DNA of 64,000 bases from Mycoplasmatota bacterium (GTDB lineage Bacteria > Bacillota_I > Bacilli_A > MAG-NZ), in NCBI GenBank assembly GCA_018394315.1, contig CP074575.1:957501-1021500 (forward strand), written 5' to 3'. Made by a program: the position numbers and the translations under genes. Below, piece by piece: positions 27,156 through 36,691 of the stretch. Position 1 is the stretch's first letter. The number at the start of each line of letters is the position of its first letter. A model generated the notes under the pieces. It was not told the origin of the DNA. It did no database searches and saw nothing but the letters and a program-made list of their open reading frames with translations.

Positions 27156-27781
27156 TGTGGCAACAAGATTACGAAAAACTATCAACTTCAGGTAAAAAGC
27201 AATTTTCCGATGCTGCGAATAAATTATTAGCTGTAAATTTTCTTGTTAAATCAAAACAAGAAAATATAAATAATTACTATTTCATCTCTAAAAACATTGA
27301 TTTATTTACTGAGTATTTCAAGTTTATTGACTGGGAAGTAGAAATAAATAATGATTTAGGAGTAATTTGTATTAAAAATACTCTTAATAGAAATAGGCTT
27401 AATTTGAAGTTGAATGAAACAATTACTTTATTAATATTAAGGTTATTGTATGAACAAAATAGCGATGAAGTAAACTTAGATGATAGCGTAGAAATAAAAG
27501 TCTCTGATATTCATGAAATGTATGCAATCATCGGACTTGAAAATAGGATACTAACTAAGACAGCTATAACTGAGATTTTATCATTATTTAGACGCTTTAA
27601 TCTAATTGAATTAGAAAGTTTAACGTCTTTATCTACTGAGGATAGTATTTTTATATTACCATCGATTCTGATGGCTGTTGAAACTAGTAATATATTTGAT
27701 GTTTATAAGAAACTTAATGGATTTGGAAATGCAGATGGAGGTGATGCTTTTGAAGAAGTTAAAGAAGATAAAGTTGATTAA
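27155..27781 (+). CDS. jetB: Wadjet/Mks SMC complex subunit JetB (kite, MukE-like)
   Basis: 208 residues, DUF4194-like, the winged-helix subunit that binds the kleisin. Segments YYFISKNIDLFTEYFKFIDW and LNETITLLILRLLYEQ fit the family. The start overlaps the jetA stop. It overlaps jetC by about 32 bases, and its 3' end contains the GGAGGTGA ribosome site for jetC. Confidence 0.86.
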   Translation: MWQQDYEKLSTSGKKQFSDAANKLLAVNFLVKSKQENINNYYFISKNIDLFTEYFKFIDWEVEINNDLGVICIKNTLNRNRLNLKLNETITLLILRLLYEQNSDEVNLDDSVEIKVSDIHEMYAIIGLENRILTKTAITEILSLFRRFNLIELESLTSLSTEDSIFILPSILMAVETSNIFDVYKKLNGFGNADGGDAFEEVKEDKVD

Positions 27782-30700
27782 TTGGCATTACTTCATCAAT
27801 GAAACAATTGATATTGAGGGCAATACTCTAATAACAGGGGAAAATGGTGCTGGAAAATCAACTATATTAGATGCAATACAATACGTCCTTTCTCCGGGTA
27901 GACAAAAGTTTAATATTGCTGCTAATGATAAAACAAAGAGAACTGTAAACGCATATGTTAGAGGTAAATTAGGTAGATCCGATCAAAGGTACTTGCGTGA
28001 AGGTGATGTTACATGTCATATATCTTTAGAATTTTTTGATGAACTAACTAATGAATCTTTTGTAGTAGGAACAGTTTTAGATTCTTCTGATACAATCTCG
28101 TCACCTAATTCACTGTTTTATGATTTACCAAATGTTAATATATCAGATGATCTTTTCATTAATGACGATAAGATTCCTTTTAATATTAAAGAATTTAAGA
28201 AAAATGTTAAGGAATCTAAATTACAAAATAAACTGGCAAATACTTTGGTAGCAGCTAGAAAGAATATTGCTTTTAGATTTAATATTTCTGATTATAACTT
28301 TTTTGAGTTATTACCAAAAGCATTAGCTTTTAAGCCGATAAATAACGTTAAGGATTTTATATATTCATATATCTTAGAAGAAAAGGACTTAGATATTGAG
28401 TACTTAATAGGTAATATAAAAACTTATAAGGAATTCATTAATATCTTAGAGGGTGTTAATGAGAAACTTACTGATTTAAAAGAAATTGATGAAACACATA
28501 AAAGTGTAATATCTATTGAAGAAGAGTTTAAAACTATGCTTTACGTATATAAGAAGTGCTTCGTTGATAATCTAGCTGCTCAGATTAAGCTAAATGAAGA
28601 TAATAGAACTTCTTATAGTTCAAAACTTGATTTATTGAGTGAGGAAAAAAGAGTATTAAAAACTGAACTTAATTCAATTATTAGTAAAAGAGATGATGTT
28701 CATCTATCTTTGCTTGTAGATGATGACTACAAAATGCTTAATAGACTAAATAGTGATAAAGAGGAATTATCTAGTAAAATTGAGGGGTTTAGTAGTGTAA
28801 ACTCAAAAATTGATAGAATAATTATTGATGAGTTTCTAAGGGCAGAAAAATTATTAGCTCAAGGATATAGTGATAAGTCGATAAGTAGATTTTTAAACTT
28901 TAAGAATGTTACCTTGGATATATTCAATATAAACGAGTTTATAGATGTGGTTTCAGATTATTATTCATTTATAATTCGAACAAAAAATGCTATTTCAGAA
29001 AGAAAGATTTTAGAGAATGTCAAAAAGGAAATAGTTGAGGAATCTCTAACTGAGATTTATCAAGATATTAAGGTTCTAAATGAGAAGAAGGTTTTAATTC
29101 CTAAAGATGTTTTAGGCTTTAGAAATCGTTTGAAGGAGTTGCTAAAGGAAAGAAGAGACTATGATACTACGCCTATAATCTTAAGTGAAGTATTAGAAAT
29201 AAAAGACAAAAGATGGCAAAATGCAATTGAAGGTTATTTAGGGAGAGATCGATTTAACATTTTAGTTAATCCTGAATTTTTTAATGAGTCATTAAAAATA
29301 TATAAGGAGATTAGAAGTGAGTTTAAGAAGTTCCCTATATCATTAGTAAATACCGAAAAATTAACGAAGTATAAAGATGAAAATATCAGAGGATTAGCAA
29401 GTGAAATTGAAAGTAATTATAGTTATGCAAAGTATTATATTAATTATAGACTTAATAATTTAGTTAAGTGTGAGAATGTTGAAGATTTACCAACTCATAA
29501 TCAGGCTGTTACACCTGACTGTATTATTTATAGGGGATATACTGTAAGTGAGCTGAATAAAAGAAATTATGAGAGGTTATATATTGGTAGTGATGCTCAT
29601 GTAGCGCAGCTTAAACAATCCTATAACTTATTAGATAATAAGAGAAAAGAGCTTGCAGAACATAATAAGATAATTACAAAATATGATGATCTAGTCAAAT
29701 TATTAGATTTACATGATTTAAGTTATGTAAAAGACAGAATTGATGTAAAAATTGAGACATTTAGTAAGATAAATACACTAAATGAGCTTAATGAAACAAT
29801 TAATAATTTAAAAGTTAGTACTGTTTCGGATAAGCAAGAGATTATTAAAAAACTAGAAGAGGAATACGGAAAGTTACAGACTAGACTAGAAAATCTCACT
29901 GAAGAGATATCTTTAATAACTCATAAATTAAGTGAGATTAGTTCTGATGAAGAAGCGCATCTACAGTTAGATGAAGAAAGAATAAAACTAGAAGAATATG
30001 AAGTGGAGATCTCTGTTTTAATGAATGTAGCAAAACAGAAACTTGATAAAGTCTTAGAAGAGAGCAAAGATGATAAATATCTATTAAAATCTCTAGAGCT
30101 TAAACTTAAAACACAAGAGAAAGATTATTTATCAAGAGTGAATGATTTAGTTATATTACAGAGAATGTATTCAACAAATCATAACTTTGAAGCATTAGAA
30201 GGTATTAAAGGTATGGATGCTTTCTTTGAGGAACAACAAAGACTAAGAACATCTCACTTAATTTCATACGAAGAAAAAGTTTATGAATCTAAACATAGAT
30301 CTGAGAGCGAACTTCAAGAGCACTTTATCTTTAGATTGCATGAGAGTTTACTTGAAGCTAGAAGACATTTTACTGAGTTAAATAATTCTCTTAGTGGTGT
30401 TATGTTCGGTACAGATGAGTATGAGTTTGTGTTCAGGCCTAACAGTAAATACTCAGATTATTATGAAATGCTTTTAGATAGTGTTAATTATGAAAGTAAT
30501 ACCGAAGGTTTTTCTAAAGAATTTTTAGATAAATATGGTAAAACTTTAGAAAAACTAACAGAATATATTGTAAGAGAAGATATTAATGAAAAGTTCTTAG
30601 AGGAAATCGTAGACTATAGAACTTATATGGATTACGATATTAGAATAATCCACGGTGATGAGAGCGAGAGTTTGCTGTCGGAAATATCAAGAGAGAAGAG

Positions 30701-31010
30701 TGGAGGAGAAACTCAGATTCCTTACTATGTCGCAATGGCATCTACTTTTATCAAAATATATCAATCAAACAGTGTGAATTCAGATTCTATGGGAATAGTA
30801 TTATTTGATGAAGCATTCGATAAAATCGACAGTACTAGAACAGAAGCTATGATGAATTTCTTGAGTAATTTAGGTCTACAAGTTATCATATCTACCCCAC
30901 CACAAAAAGTAGAAGATATATATCCATTTGTAGATTCGACTTTAGTAGTGACTAGAGACACAGATTATTCTTGGGTATTCACTCTTAATAAGGAAGTGCT
31001 AGAGCAATAA
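27750..31010 (+). CDS. jetC: Wadjet/Mks SMC ATPase JetC (MukB-like)
   Basis: SMC-type ATPase that extrudes DNA loops. TTG 27750 is chosen because GGAGGTGA (27737-27744) is five bases before it and the product then starts MKKLKKIKLINWHYF, as relatives do. 1086 residues. Walker A GENGAGKST at 30-38, long coiled coils around a central hinge, signature SGGET near 984-988 and Walker B GIVLFDEAFDKID near 1015. In standard Wadjet operons the Toprim nuclease JetD follows. Here there is none; an ATG overlapping this stop opens only an 11-codon frame. Confidence 0.92.
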   Translation: MKKLKKIKLINWHYFINETIDIEGNTLITGENGAGKSTILDAIQYVLSPGRQKFNIAANDKTKRTVNAYVRGKLGRSDQRYLREGDVTCHISLEFFDELTNESFVVGTVLDSSDTISSPNSLFYDLPNVNISDDLFINDDKIPFNIKEFKKNVKESKLQNKLANTLVAARKNIAFRFNISDYNFFELLPKALAFKPINNVKDFIYSYILEEKDLDIEYLIGNIKTYKEFINILEGVNEKLTDLKEIDETHKSVISIEEEFKTMLYVYKKCFVDNLAAQIKLNEDNRTSYSSKLDLLSEEKRVLKTELNSIISKRDDVHLSLLVDDDYKMLNRLNSDKEELSSKIEGFSSVNSKIDRIIIDEFLRAEKLLAQGYSDKSISRFLNFKNVTLDIFNINEFIDVVSDYYSFIIRTKNAISERKILENVKKEIVEESLTEIYQDIKVLNEKKVLIPKDVLGFRNRLKELLKERRDYDTTPIILSEVLEIKDKRWQNAIEGYLGRDRFNILVNPEFFNESLKIYKEIRSEFKKFPISLVNTEKLTKYKDENIRGLASEIESNYSYAKYYINYRLNNLVKCENVEDLPTHNQAVTPDCIIYRGYTVSELNKRNYERLYIGSDAHVAQLKQSYNLLDNKRKELAEHNKIITKYDDLVKLLDLHDLSYVKDRIDVKIETFSKINTLNELNETINNLKVSTVSDKQEIIKKLEEEYGKLQTRLENLTEEISLITHKLSEISSDEEAHLQLDEERIKLEEYEVEISVLMNVAKQKLDKVLEESKDDKYLLKSLELKLKTQEKDYLSRVNDLVILQRMYSTNHNFEALEGIKGMDAFFEEQQRLRTSHLISYEEKVYESKHRSESELQEHFIFRLHESLLEARRHFTELNNSLSGVMFGTDEYEFVFRPNSKYSDYYEMLLDSVNYESNTEGFSKEFLDKYGKTLEKLTEYIVREDINEKFLEEIVDYRTYMDYDIRIIHGDESESLLSEISREKSGGETQIPYYVAMASTFIKIYQSNSVNSDSMGIVLFDEAFDKIDSTRTEAMMNFLSNLGLQVIISTPPQKVEDIYPFVDSTLVVTRDTDYSWVFTLNKEVLEQ

Positions 31011-31045
31011 TGTTTAATATATTAGAAGCTTTAAAGGAAGTTTAG
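31010..31045 (+). pseudogene. 11-codon stub after jetC, possible jetD relic
   Basis: ATG overlaps the jetC stop (TAATG), the same coupling used between jetA and jetB, and then MFNILEALKEV is followed by TAG. The next 69 bases hold no jetD-like coding sequence before the promoter region of the next gene. This suggests a fourth gene was once coupled here and was deleted, but the sequence is too short to identify. Confidence 0.35.
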
Positions 31046-31114
31046 CCCTCTTGATGATTTGTGCAAACTACCAACTAACATTTAATTTTCGTTACATTAT
31101 AAAGGGAGTATAAT

Positions 31115-32206
31115 ATGGCAACTTTGAACTTTAAAGGACTTAATAAGATTTATCCTAATGGTGTACAAGCAGTTTATGATTTTGATTTAGAGGTTAAAGA
31201 TAAAGAATTTATTATCTTTGTCGGGCCGTCAGGTTGTGGTAAATCAACTACATTAAGAATGGTTGCAGGACTTGAAGAGATTACATCTGGAGAATTATAT
31301 ATTGATGATATATTAATTAATAATGTAGCTCCAAAGGATAGAAATATTGCTATGGTGTTTCAAAACTATGCTTTGTATCCACATATGACTGTTTATGATA
31401 ATATGGCATTTGGATTAAAATTACGTAAGATGGATAAGGGTGTAATCGAAGAAAAAGTTAATAATGCAGCAAAAATTTTAGGTTTAACTAAATATTTGAA
31501 ACGTAAACCAAAAGCATTATCAGGAGGACAACGTCAGCGTGTCGCGTTAGGAAGAGCTATCGTAAGAAATGCAAAAGTTTTCTTAATGGATGAACCACTA
31601 AGTAACCTTGATGCGAAATTACGAGTTCAGATGCGAGCAGAGATTGGAAAACTACATGCTAAATTAGAAACTACAACCATTTATGTAACGCATGACCAAA
31701 TTGAAGCTATGACTATGGCAAGTAGAATTGTTGTGATGAAAGATGGGTATATTCAACAAGTAGGACCTCCAAAGGAAATTTATGATTATCCAGCTAATGT
31801 ATTTGTTGGTTCATTTATAGGAACACCTCCAATGAATTTCTTTAAAGGAATAATAAAGGATGATAAATTTACTTCAAGCAGTATGGTTTTAACAGTTTCT
31901 AAAGAAAGAGTCGGTGAATTAAAGCGATTAGGTTACGAAAATAAAGAAATATATTTAGGAATTAGACCTGAGCACGTTTATGATAAGAAAAGTAACGAAC
32001 AACATGCTGAAGTTAGTGTTAATTTAGTTGAGTTAGTCGGTTCTGAATCAGTAATACATGCAACAACAGGTGAAACTGACTTTGTGGCTAAAGTTGGAGT
32101 TAGAACTGATATATCAATCGGGGATACTATTAGTGTTTCATTTGACTTAGATAGAGCACATTTCTTTGACGTTAAAACTGAAGAAAGAATTAAGATTAAG
32201 AAATAA
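31115..32206 (+). CDS. Sugar ABC transporter ATPase (MsmX/UgpC type)
   Basis: 363 residues. Walker A GPSGCGKST, Q-loop MVFQNYALYP, signature LSGGQRQRVALGRA, Walker B VFLMDEPLSNLD and a C-terminal TOBE domain (from about residue 240) mark the carbohydrate-importer ATPases of the MalK/UgpC/MsmX group. No permease or binding-protein genes adjoin it, so it may energise several importers encoded elsewhere, as MsmX does. It has its own hairpin terminator. Confidence 0.93.
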   Translation: MATLNFKGLNKIYPNGVQAVYDFDLEVKDKEFIIFVGPSGCGKSTTLRMVAGLEEITSGELYIDDILINNVAPKDRNIAMVFQNYALYPHMTVYDNMAFGLKLRKMDKGVIEEKVNNAAKILGLTKYLKRKPKALSGGQRQRVALGRAIVRNAKVFLMDEPLSNLDAKLRVQMRAEIGKLHAKLETTTIYVTHDQIEAMTMASRIVVMKDGYIQQVGPPKEIYDYPANVFVGSFIGTPPMNFFKGIIKDDKFTSSSMVLTVSKERVGELKRLGYENKEIYLGIRPEHVYDKKSNEQHAEVSVNLVELVGSESVIHATTGETDFVAKVGVRTDISIGDTISVSFDLDRAHFFDVKTEERIKIKK

Positions 32207-32228
32207 GGGACGAATGTTCCTTTTTTTT
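32205..32228 (+). terminator. Terminator after the sugar ATPase
   Basis: AAGGGAC/GTTCCTT stem (one G-T pair), GAAT loop, eight T. Confidence 0.85.
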
Positions 32229-32255
32229 ATAATATTAGTTATTTGGAGGAATTTT

Positions 32256-32630
32256 ATGGAAATAGTATTTATAAAAAGAGTATATGAAGGAATAAAAGTA
32301 TATTATGATCAAAAAGTAAATGTATTAGATGTTTCAATATATAAGTTCTTAAATGACATATGCATAGATAACTTATCAACTTATAAGGGAAGAATTGACG
32401 CAATAAAAAGAAAGTATAATATAAAATCACTAGTACCTCTATATGTATCTGAGGATTGTTTGTTAATCCCTACAACATCAATAAGGAATTATGAGTGTAT
32501 TTGGATAAATTATTTTCAAATTCAAAAAATTAAGACTAGTGAAATATTAATGAATAATAATTGCATAATAAAAGTGAGAAAGAACTTATTTTTAAAACAG
32601 ATAAAGCGATGTGAAGAAATCGCTTTCTAA
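32256..32630 (+). CDS. ComK-like competence regulator
   Basis: 124 residues from ATG 32256 with TTGGAGGA before it. The pattern YKGRIDAIKRKYN...KSLVPLYVSEDCLLIPTTS followed by YECIWINYFQIQKI matches the ComK core, where the family has S-x-EGR, K-x-P, FPT-S and C-x-WI. It is shorter than Bacillus ComK (~190). ComK proteins bind DNA and switch on competence genes. No com genes are nearby, so a role in DNA uptake here is inference. Confidence 0.72.
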   Translation: MEIVFIKRVYEGIKVYYDQKVNVLDVSIYKFLNDICIDNLSTYKGRIDAIKRKYNIKSLVPLYVSEDCLLIPTTSIRNYECIWINYFQIQKIKTSEILMNNNCIIKVRKNLFLKQIKRCEEIAF

Positions 32631-32649
32631 ATGATTAAATCCTTTTTCA

Positions 32650-32658
32650 TGATATAAT
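32650..32658 (+). promoter_or_regulatory. Extended -10 promoter of pgk
   Basis: TGATATAAT, 33 bases before the pgk ATG; the -35 is poor. Confidence 0.55.
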
Positions 32659-32690
32659 TAATTGGATCAAAATGGAAGGAACAATAAAAC

Positions 32691-33887
32691 ATGAAGAATA
32701 CAAAAAAGACAATTAAAGATTTTGAGTTACTAGGTAAAAAAGTACTAATGAGAGTTGATTTTAACGTTCCTATTAAAAATGGTGAGATTACTGATGATAA
32801 CAGAATTGTCCAAGCTTTACCAACGATTAAATATGCATTAGATAATGGGGCAAGGTTAATCTTATTATCACATTTAGGTAGGATAAAAACTGAAGAGGAT
32901 AAGATAAACAAAAGTTTGTTAAATGTTTCAAGAAGACTTAAAGAACTATTATCTAGAGAAGTGGTTTTTGTAGATGAAACAAAAGGAGCTAAATTAGAAG
33001 AAAAAATCAATTCACTTAGCAATGGTGAAGTTTTGATGATTGAAAATACTAGATTTGAAGATTTAAATGATAAGGCTGAGAGTAAGAATAGTGAAGAACT
33101 AGGGAAATATTGGGCTTCACTTGGTGATATATTTATTAATGATGCATTTGGAACTGCACATAGAGCACATGCTTCAAATGTTGGAATTGCTAGTAATATT
33201 TCAGAGTCTGGTGTAGGTTTCTTACTAGAAAAGGAAGTTAAGTATCTAGGAGAAGCAGTTGATAACCCACAAAGACCATTTGTAGCTATTCTAGGTGGTG
33301 CAAAAGTATCAGACAAAATTGATGTTATTGAAAGGTTATTAGAGGTTGCTGATAAAATTATTATTGGTGGAGGGATGGCTTATACATTCTTAAAAGCTAA
33401 GGGTGAAAATATAGGAAGTTCTTTACTTGAATCTGAAAAATTAGAATATGCTAAAGAAATGCTAGATAGAGGTAAAGATAAAATTCTTTTACCAATTGAT
33501 TCTGTATATGGTTCAGAATTTTCAGAGAATGCAACTGCAAGAATTGGTGATTCTAGTTCTGTAAAATCGCATGAACTAGGTTTAGATATCGGTCCTAAAA
33601 CTATCGATTTATTTGAAGAAGAACTAAAAAGTGCTAAGACTGTTGTTTGGAATGGACCTATGGGTGTATCTGAATGGAAACAATTTTCAAAAGGAACAAT
33701 ATCTATATGTGAAGCATTAGCTAATAGTGCCGCTCTTACAATAGTTGGTGGTGGCGATAGTGCGGCAGCAGCAATTAAATTTGGATATGCGGATAAAGTG
33801 AGTCATATTTCAACAGGCGGCGGAGCAAGTTTACAATATTTAGAGGGTAAATCATTACCTGGGTTGGATGCGATTAAAAATAAATAG
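32691..33887 (+). CDS. pgk: Phosphoglycerate kinase
   Basis: Glycolytic enzyme transferring phosphate from 1,3-bisphosphoglycerate to ADP. 398 residues, full length. Visible: RVDFNVP near the N-terminus, LLSHLGR, the [13 protein letters not shown] hinge, WNGPMGV and the nucleotide loop [13 protein letters not shown] lies before the ATG. tpiA follows 80 bases on but has its own promoter; gap is not next to them. Confidence 0.98.
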   Translation: MKNTKKTIKDFELLGKKVLMRVDFNVPIKNGEITDDNRIVQALPTIKYALDNGARLILLSHLGRIKTEEDKINKSLLNVSRRLKELLSREVVFVDETKGAKLEEKINSLSNGEVLMIENTRFEDLNDKAESKNSEELGKYWASLGDIFINDAFGTAHRAHASNVGIASNISESGVGFLLEKEVKYLGEAVDNPQRPFVAILGGAKVSDKIDVIERLLEVADKIIIGGGMAYTFLKAKGENIGSSLLESEKLEYAKEMLDRGKDKILLPIDSVYGSEFSENATARIGDSSSVKSHELGLDIGPKTIDLFEEELKSAKTVVWNGPMGVSEWKQFSKGTISICEALANSAALTIVGGGDSAAAAIKFGYADKVSHISTGGGASLQYLEGKSLPGLDAIKNK

Positions 33888-33897
33888 CATTTAATAT

Positions 33898-33925
33898 TTG
33901 ATTATATTAACATTTGATATATAAT
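33898..33925 (+). promoter_or_regulatory. Promoter of tpiA
   Basis: TTGATT, 16-base spacer, TATAAT. Confidence 0.65.
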
Positions 33926-33967
33926 GAGTATGGAAAATATTGGTGATAATTTTTCTAGGAGGGTTAT

Positions 33968-34726
33968 ATGAGAATTCCTATTATTGCTGGAAACTGGAAA
34001 ATGAATAAAACAAGAGATGAGGCATTAAGGTTTATTTATGAAGTAAATAGAGCTATGCCTGATGTAAGTGAAGTGGAAACTGCAATCTTTGCACAGAGTG
34101 TTCATTTAAGATGTTTAGTAAAACGACAAGGTGATAACTTAAAGATTGGATCACAAAATGTTCATTATGAGGAAAGTGGAGCTTTCACAGGTGAAGTTTC
34201 TCCAATTGCTTTAAAAGAATTAGGTGTGACTTATGCATTAATTGGTCATAGTGAAAGACGAAGTTATTATAATGAAACTGATGAGTCTGTAAATAAAAAA
34301 ATCCACAAAGCATTAAGACATACTTTGAGACCAATTGTATGCGTTGGTGAAGTGTTAAGTGAAAGAGAAAGTGGTAAAACTTTTGAAGTGGTTGAGAGAC
34401 AAACACGCCTAGCTTTGGAAGGTCTAACTTCTGAACAAATGGATGAAGTGGTTATAGCTTATGAGCCAGTATGGGCTATTGGAACAGGGAAAACAGCTAC
34501 TCCCAAAATGGCAAACGAAACTTGCAGTGATATTAGAAACATAGTTGAAAAACTGTTCTCTAAAGAAGTAGCTGATAAAGTTCGTATTCAGTACGGAGGA
34601 AGTGTAAACACAGGTAATATTAAAGAACTTATGAGTATGGAGCATATCGATGGAGCACTTGTTGGTGGAGCTTCATTAGATGAATTATCTTTCATAGAAT
34701 TAGTAAATGTCGCAAAAGAAGCTTAA
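33968..34726 (+). CDS. tpiA: Triosephosphate isomerase
   Basis: Interconverts dihydroxyacetone phosphate and glyceraldehyde 3-phosphate. 252 residues. AGNWKMNK at the start, catalytic His in IGHSERR, catalytic Glu in AYEPVWAIGTGK, and the phosphate loops YGGSVN and GALVGGASL are all intact. TAGGAGGG precedes the ATG. The stop codon lies in the loop of the terminator hairpin. Confidence 0.98.
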   Translation: MRIPIIAGNWKMNKTRDEALRFIYEVNRAMPDVSEVETAIFAQSVHLRCLVKRQGDNLKIGSQNVHYEESGAFTGEVSPIALKELGVTYALIGHSERRSYYNETDESVNKKIHKALRHTLRPIVCVGEVLSERESGKTFEVVERQTRLALEGLTSEQMDEVVIAYEPVWAIGTGKTATPKMANETCSDIRNIVEKLFSKEVADKVRIQYGGSVNTGNIKELMSMEHIDGALVGGASLDELSFIELVNVAKEA

Positions 34727-34739
34727 GCTTCTTTTTTTT
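34715..34739 (+). terminator. Terminator of tpiA
   Basis: Self-complementary AAAAGAAGCTTAAGCTTCTT with a long T-run; it includes the tpiA stop codon. Confidence 0.9.
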
Positions 34740-34783
34740 ATATTGATACTTATGGTATACTTTGTGATATAGGGGGAATGTAA

Positions 34784-36082
34784 GTGTTTACTTCAAGTGA
34801 AAAGAGAAAAGCAATTTTATCTATAGTTTTTATGTATTCCTTTATCTTATTATTTCCTGCATTTGGACCGGTTTTAAATAAATTATTCAGTACTAATCAA
34901 AGTGGAATTTATAGTTCAATTTTTTTACTCTTTTTATCAATTGGGTTTTTAATACCATTTGGCAAAATAGATAAAAAGATGATTCATATATATAAATTAA
35001 TAATTATCTTATTGACAGTTTTAATTTTTAATTCTAGTAACTTTGTGATTATATCATTTATATTTCTAGGTCTAATTATCGCAAGATGTATAGTAGGTTG
35101 GATATATACTTATTATTACTTATATCTAGACAAAAACATAAGTCGTTTTTTTGGTTGGATTTTATTTTTAACTTATGGAATACTTTATATTGGAAATGCT
35201 ATTACTCCATCATTACAAAAGAATTTATTGTTTATTTTGATGCTTTTATTTCCAGTAATATCGTTTATCTTTAGTTTAAATAAAAGTGGTTTACTATATA
35301 GTGTAGATTCGGTTTATAAGAATAATAACAAAAGTTCATACAAAAAAATTATAATAATAATATTAATAGTCTATATAGCTGCAGGGACTACTTACAATGG
35401 AATTTACCCAAGGCTAATGATTTATAGTTTATATGAAAGATATTATAATGTGTTGCCTTTTTTACCAGCTGTATTAATAGCCGCATATTTAAATAAAAAG
35501 AGTTCATTTATTTTAATCTATCTTGGGATTATTTTCTTAGGATTTTCATTTATTAGTTTGTTTATTCCTATTGGAGTAGGACAGTATATTCTAGTACAGA
35601 GTAATCTACAGATAGCGTGGGCATTGCTTGATTTTTATGCTTGGTATGCAGGCGCTAAATATGCTATGCACCACAATAATCCTAGACTTCAAGTTATCTT
35701 TATTGCTTCATTTTTGTTAGGCACCTCTCTTGGAAGTTTTGTGAATCAGTATCTAAATTTTAATATACTTGATGATTTTGGGTTTTATCATGCAGTAATT
35801 ACTTTACTTCCCTTATTCGTAGGATTGCTGATCGCATCAACTTTTAATTTAGGAGATGACGAAGAAAGAGTTAATCAAAGTATTAAAGCATATCAATTTA
35901 TAAAAAACGATAACCTTACAAAACGAGAAAAGGAAATTACTAGATTATTACTTCAAGATAAAACTTATTCTGATATTTGTACTGAGTTGAGTATTTCCAT
36001 TAATACTCTTAAAACGCACAGTAAAAGTATTTATAGAAAATTAGGAGTATCGAATAAATCAGAACTTAGTGAGTATTTATAA
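34784..36082 (+). CDS. Membrane-integral LuxR-type regulator
   Basis: 432 residues from GTG 34784 (AGGGGGAA upstream). About the first 360 form ten or more hydrophobic helices. The C-terminus is a LuxR helix-turn-helix: LTKREKEITRLLLQDKTYSDICTELSISINTLKTHSKSIYRKLGV. Such one-protein membrane regulators sense a signal through the transporter-like part. An extended -10 (TGGTATACT, 34753-34761) lies upstream. It is flanked by terminators, so monocistronic; the target is unknown. Confidence 0.85.
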   Translation: MFTSSEKRKAILSIVFMYSFILLFPAFGPVLNKLFSTNQSGIYSSIFLLFLSIGFLIPFGKIDKKMIHIYKLIIILLTVLIFNSSNFVIISFIFLGLIIARCIVGWIYTYYYLYLDKNISRFFGWILFLTYGILYIGNAITPSLQKNLLFILMLLFPVISFIFSLNKSGLLYSVDSVYKNNNKSSYKKIIIIILIVYIAAGTTYNGIYPRLMIYSLYERYYNVLPFLPAVLIAAYLNKKSSFILIYLGIIFLGFSFISLFIPIGVGQYILVQSNLQIAWALLDFYAWYAGAKYAMHHNNPRLQVIFIASFLLGTSLGSFVNQYLNFNILDDFGFYHAVITLLPLFVGLLIASTFNLGDDEERVNQSIKAYQFIKNDNLTKREKEITRLLLQDKTYSDICTELSISINTLKTHSKSIYRKLGVSNKSELSEYL

Positions 36083-36105
36083 AATAACCCCATAAGGGTT
36101 ATTTT
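36081..36105 (+). terminator. Terminator after the LuxR-type gene
   Basis: Ten-bp stem AAAATAACCC/GGGTTATTTT with a five-base loop. U-rich on both strands. Confidence 0.8.
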
Positions 36106-36154
36106 ATTTTAATGGATATTATAATATATTTTTTAAAAAGGAAAGGAGATAAAT

Positions 36155-36691
36155 ATGACATCGAGTGTGAATTTAGTCTTAGCGACTGATAAAAAGGAGG
36201 GATTCTTCAAGTCAGTTCCATGTTATTTAGTTTTCACAAATGATGAGGTAGTATTTGCGTTTTTAAGTAAAGAAAGACAGAAAACCGAAAATGAAGAGGT
36301 TAGAAGAAGGCTTAAAGAAGAGGGTAAGGGATTCTTTAAAGGTACTGCTGCTTTAATGAGTTTTTGGAATACATATGGAGATAGATATTATGATATTTCA
36401 AAAGAAGATATATTAAAAGAGGATGGAAGAAATTTTTCAACTACTCATGATAAAATTGAAAGATTTGTATTTAGGGGAATGAGGAGCAATGTTGATGAAT
36501 CTCAAACTGAAAGTTCGGGGAAAATTGTAATTCTTATGAATGGTGAAAAAATCAAACTAAAGCATAAATACAGAGATCACAATAAAAAGATTAAGGGTAT
36601 CCTAAAGGGGTTATACTCTAATAGACTTAAATATTCAGGGCAACAAGGGTTAACACTTACTTTAGGCAAGAATAAAGATAAGATTACATGA
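36155..36691 (+). CDS. Uncharacterised soluble protein, possibly PH-like
   Basis: 178 residues, AAAGGAGA RBS. No signal peptide. Alternating strands (CYLVFTNDEVVFAFLS, KIERFVFRG, GKIVILMNGEKIKLKH) flank a charged helix, a pattern like bacterial PH-domain proteins, but I do not recognise a family. Its stop overlaps the start of the next gene, so it is translated with the YwaF-like membrane protein. Confidence 0.7.
   Translation: MTSSVNLVLATDKKEGFFKSVPCYLVFTNDEVVFAFLSKERQKTENEEVRRRLKEEGKGFFKGTAALMSFWNTYGDRYYDISKEDILKEDGRNFSTTHDKIERFVFRGMRSNVDESQTESSGKIVILMNGEKIKLKHKYRDHNKKIKGILKGLYSNRLKYSGQQGLTLTLGKNKDKIT

Noticed and set aside
32228-32233. TATAAT as a promoter of the ComK-like gene
   Set aside because: It overlaps the terminator T-run and has no -35; the true promoter remains unclear.
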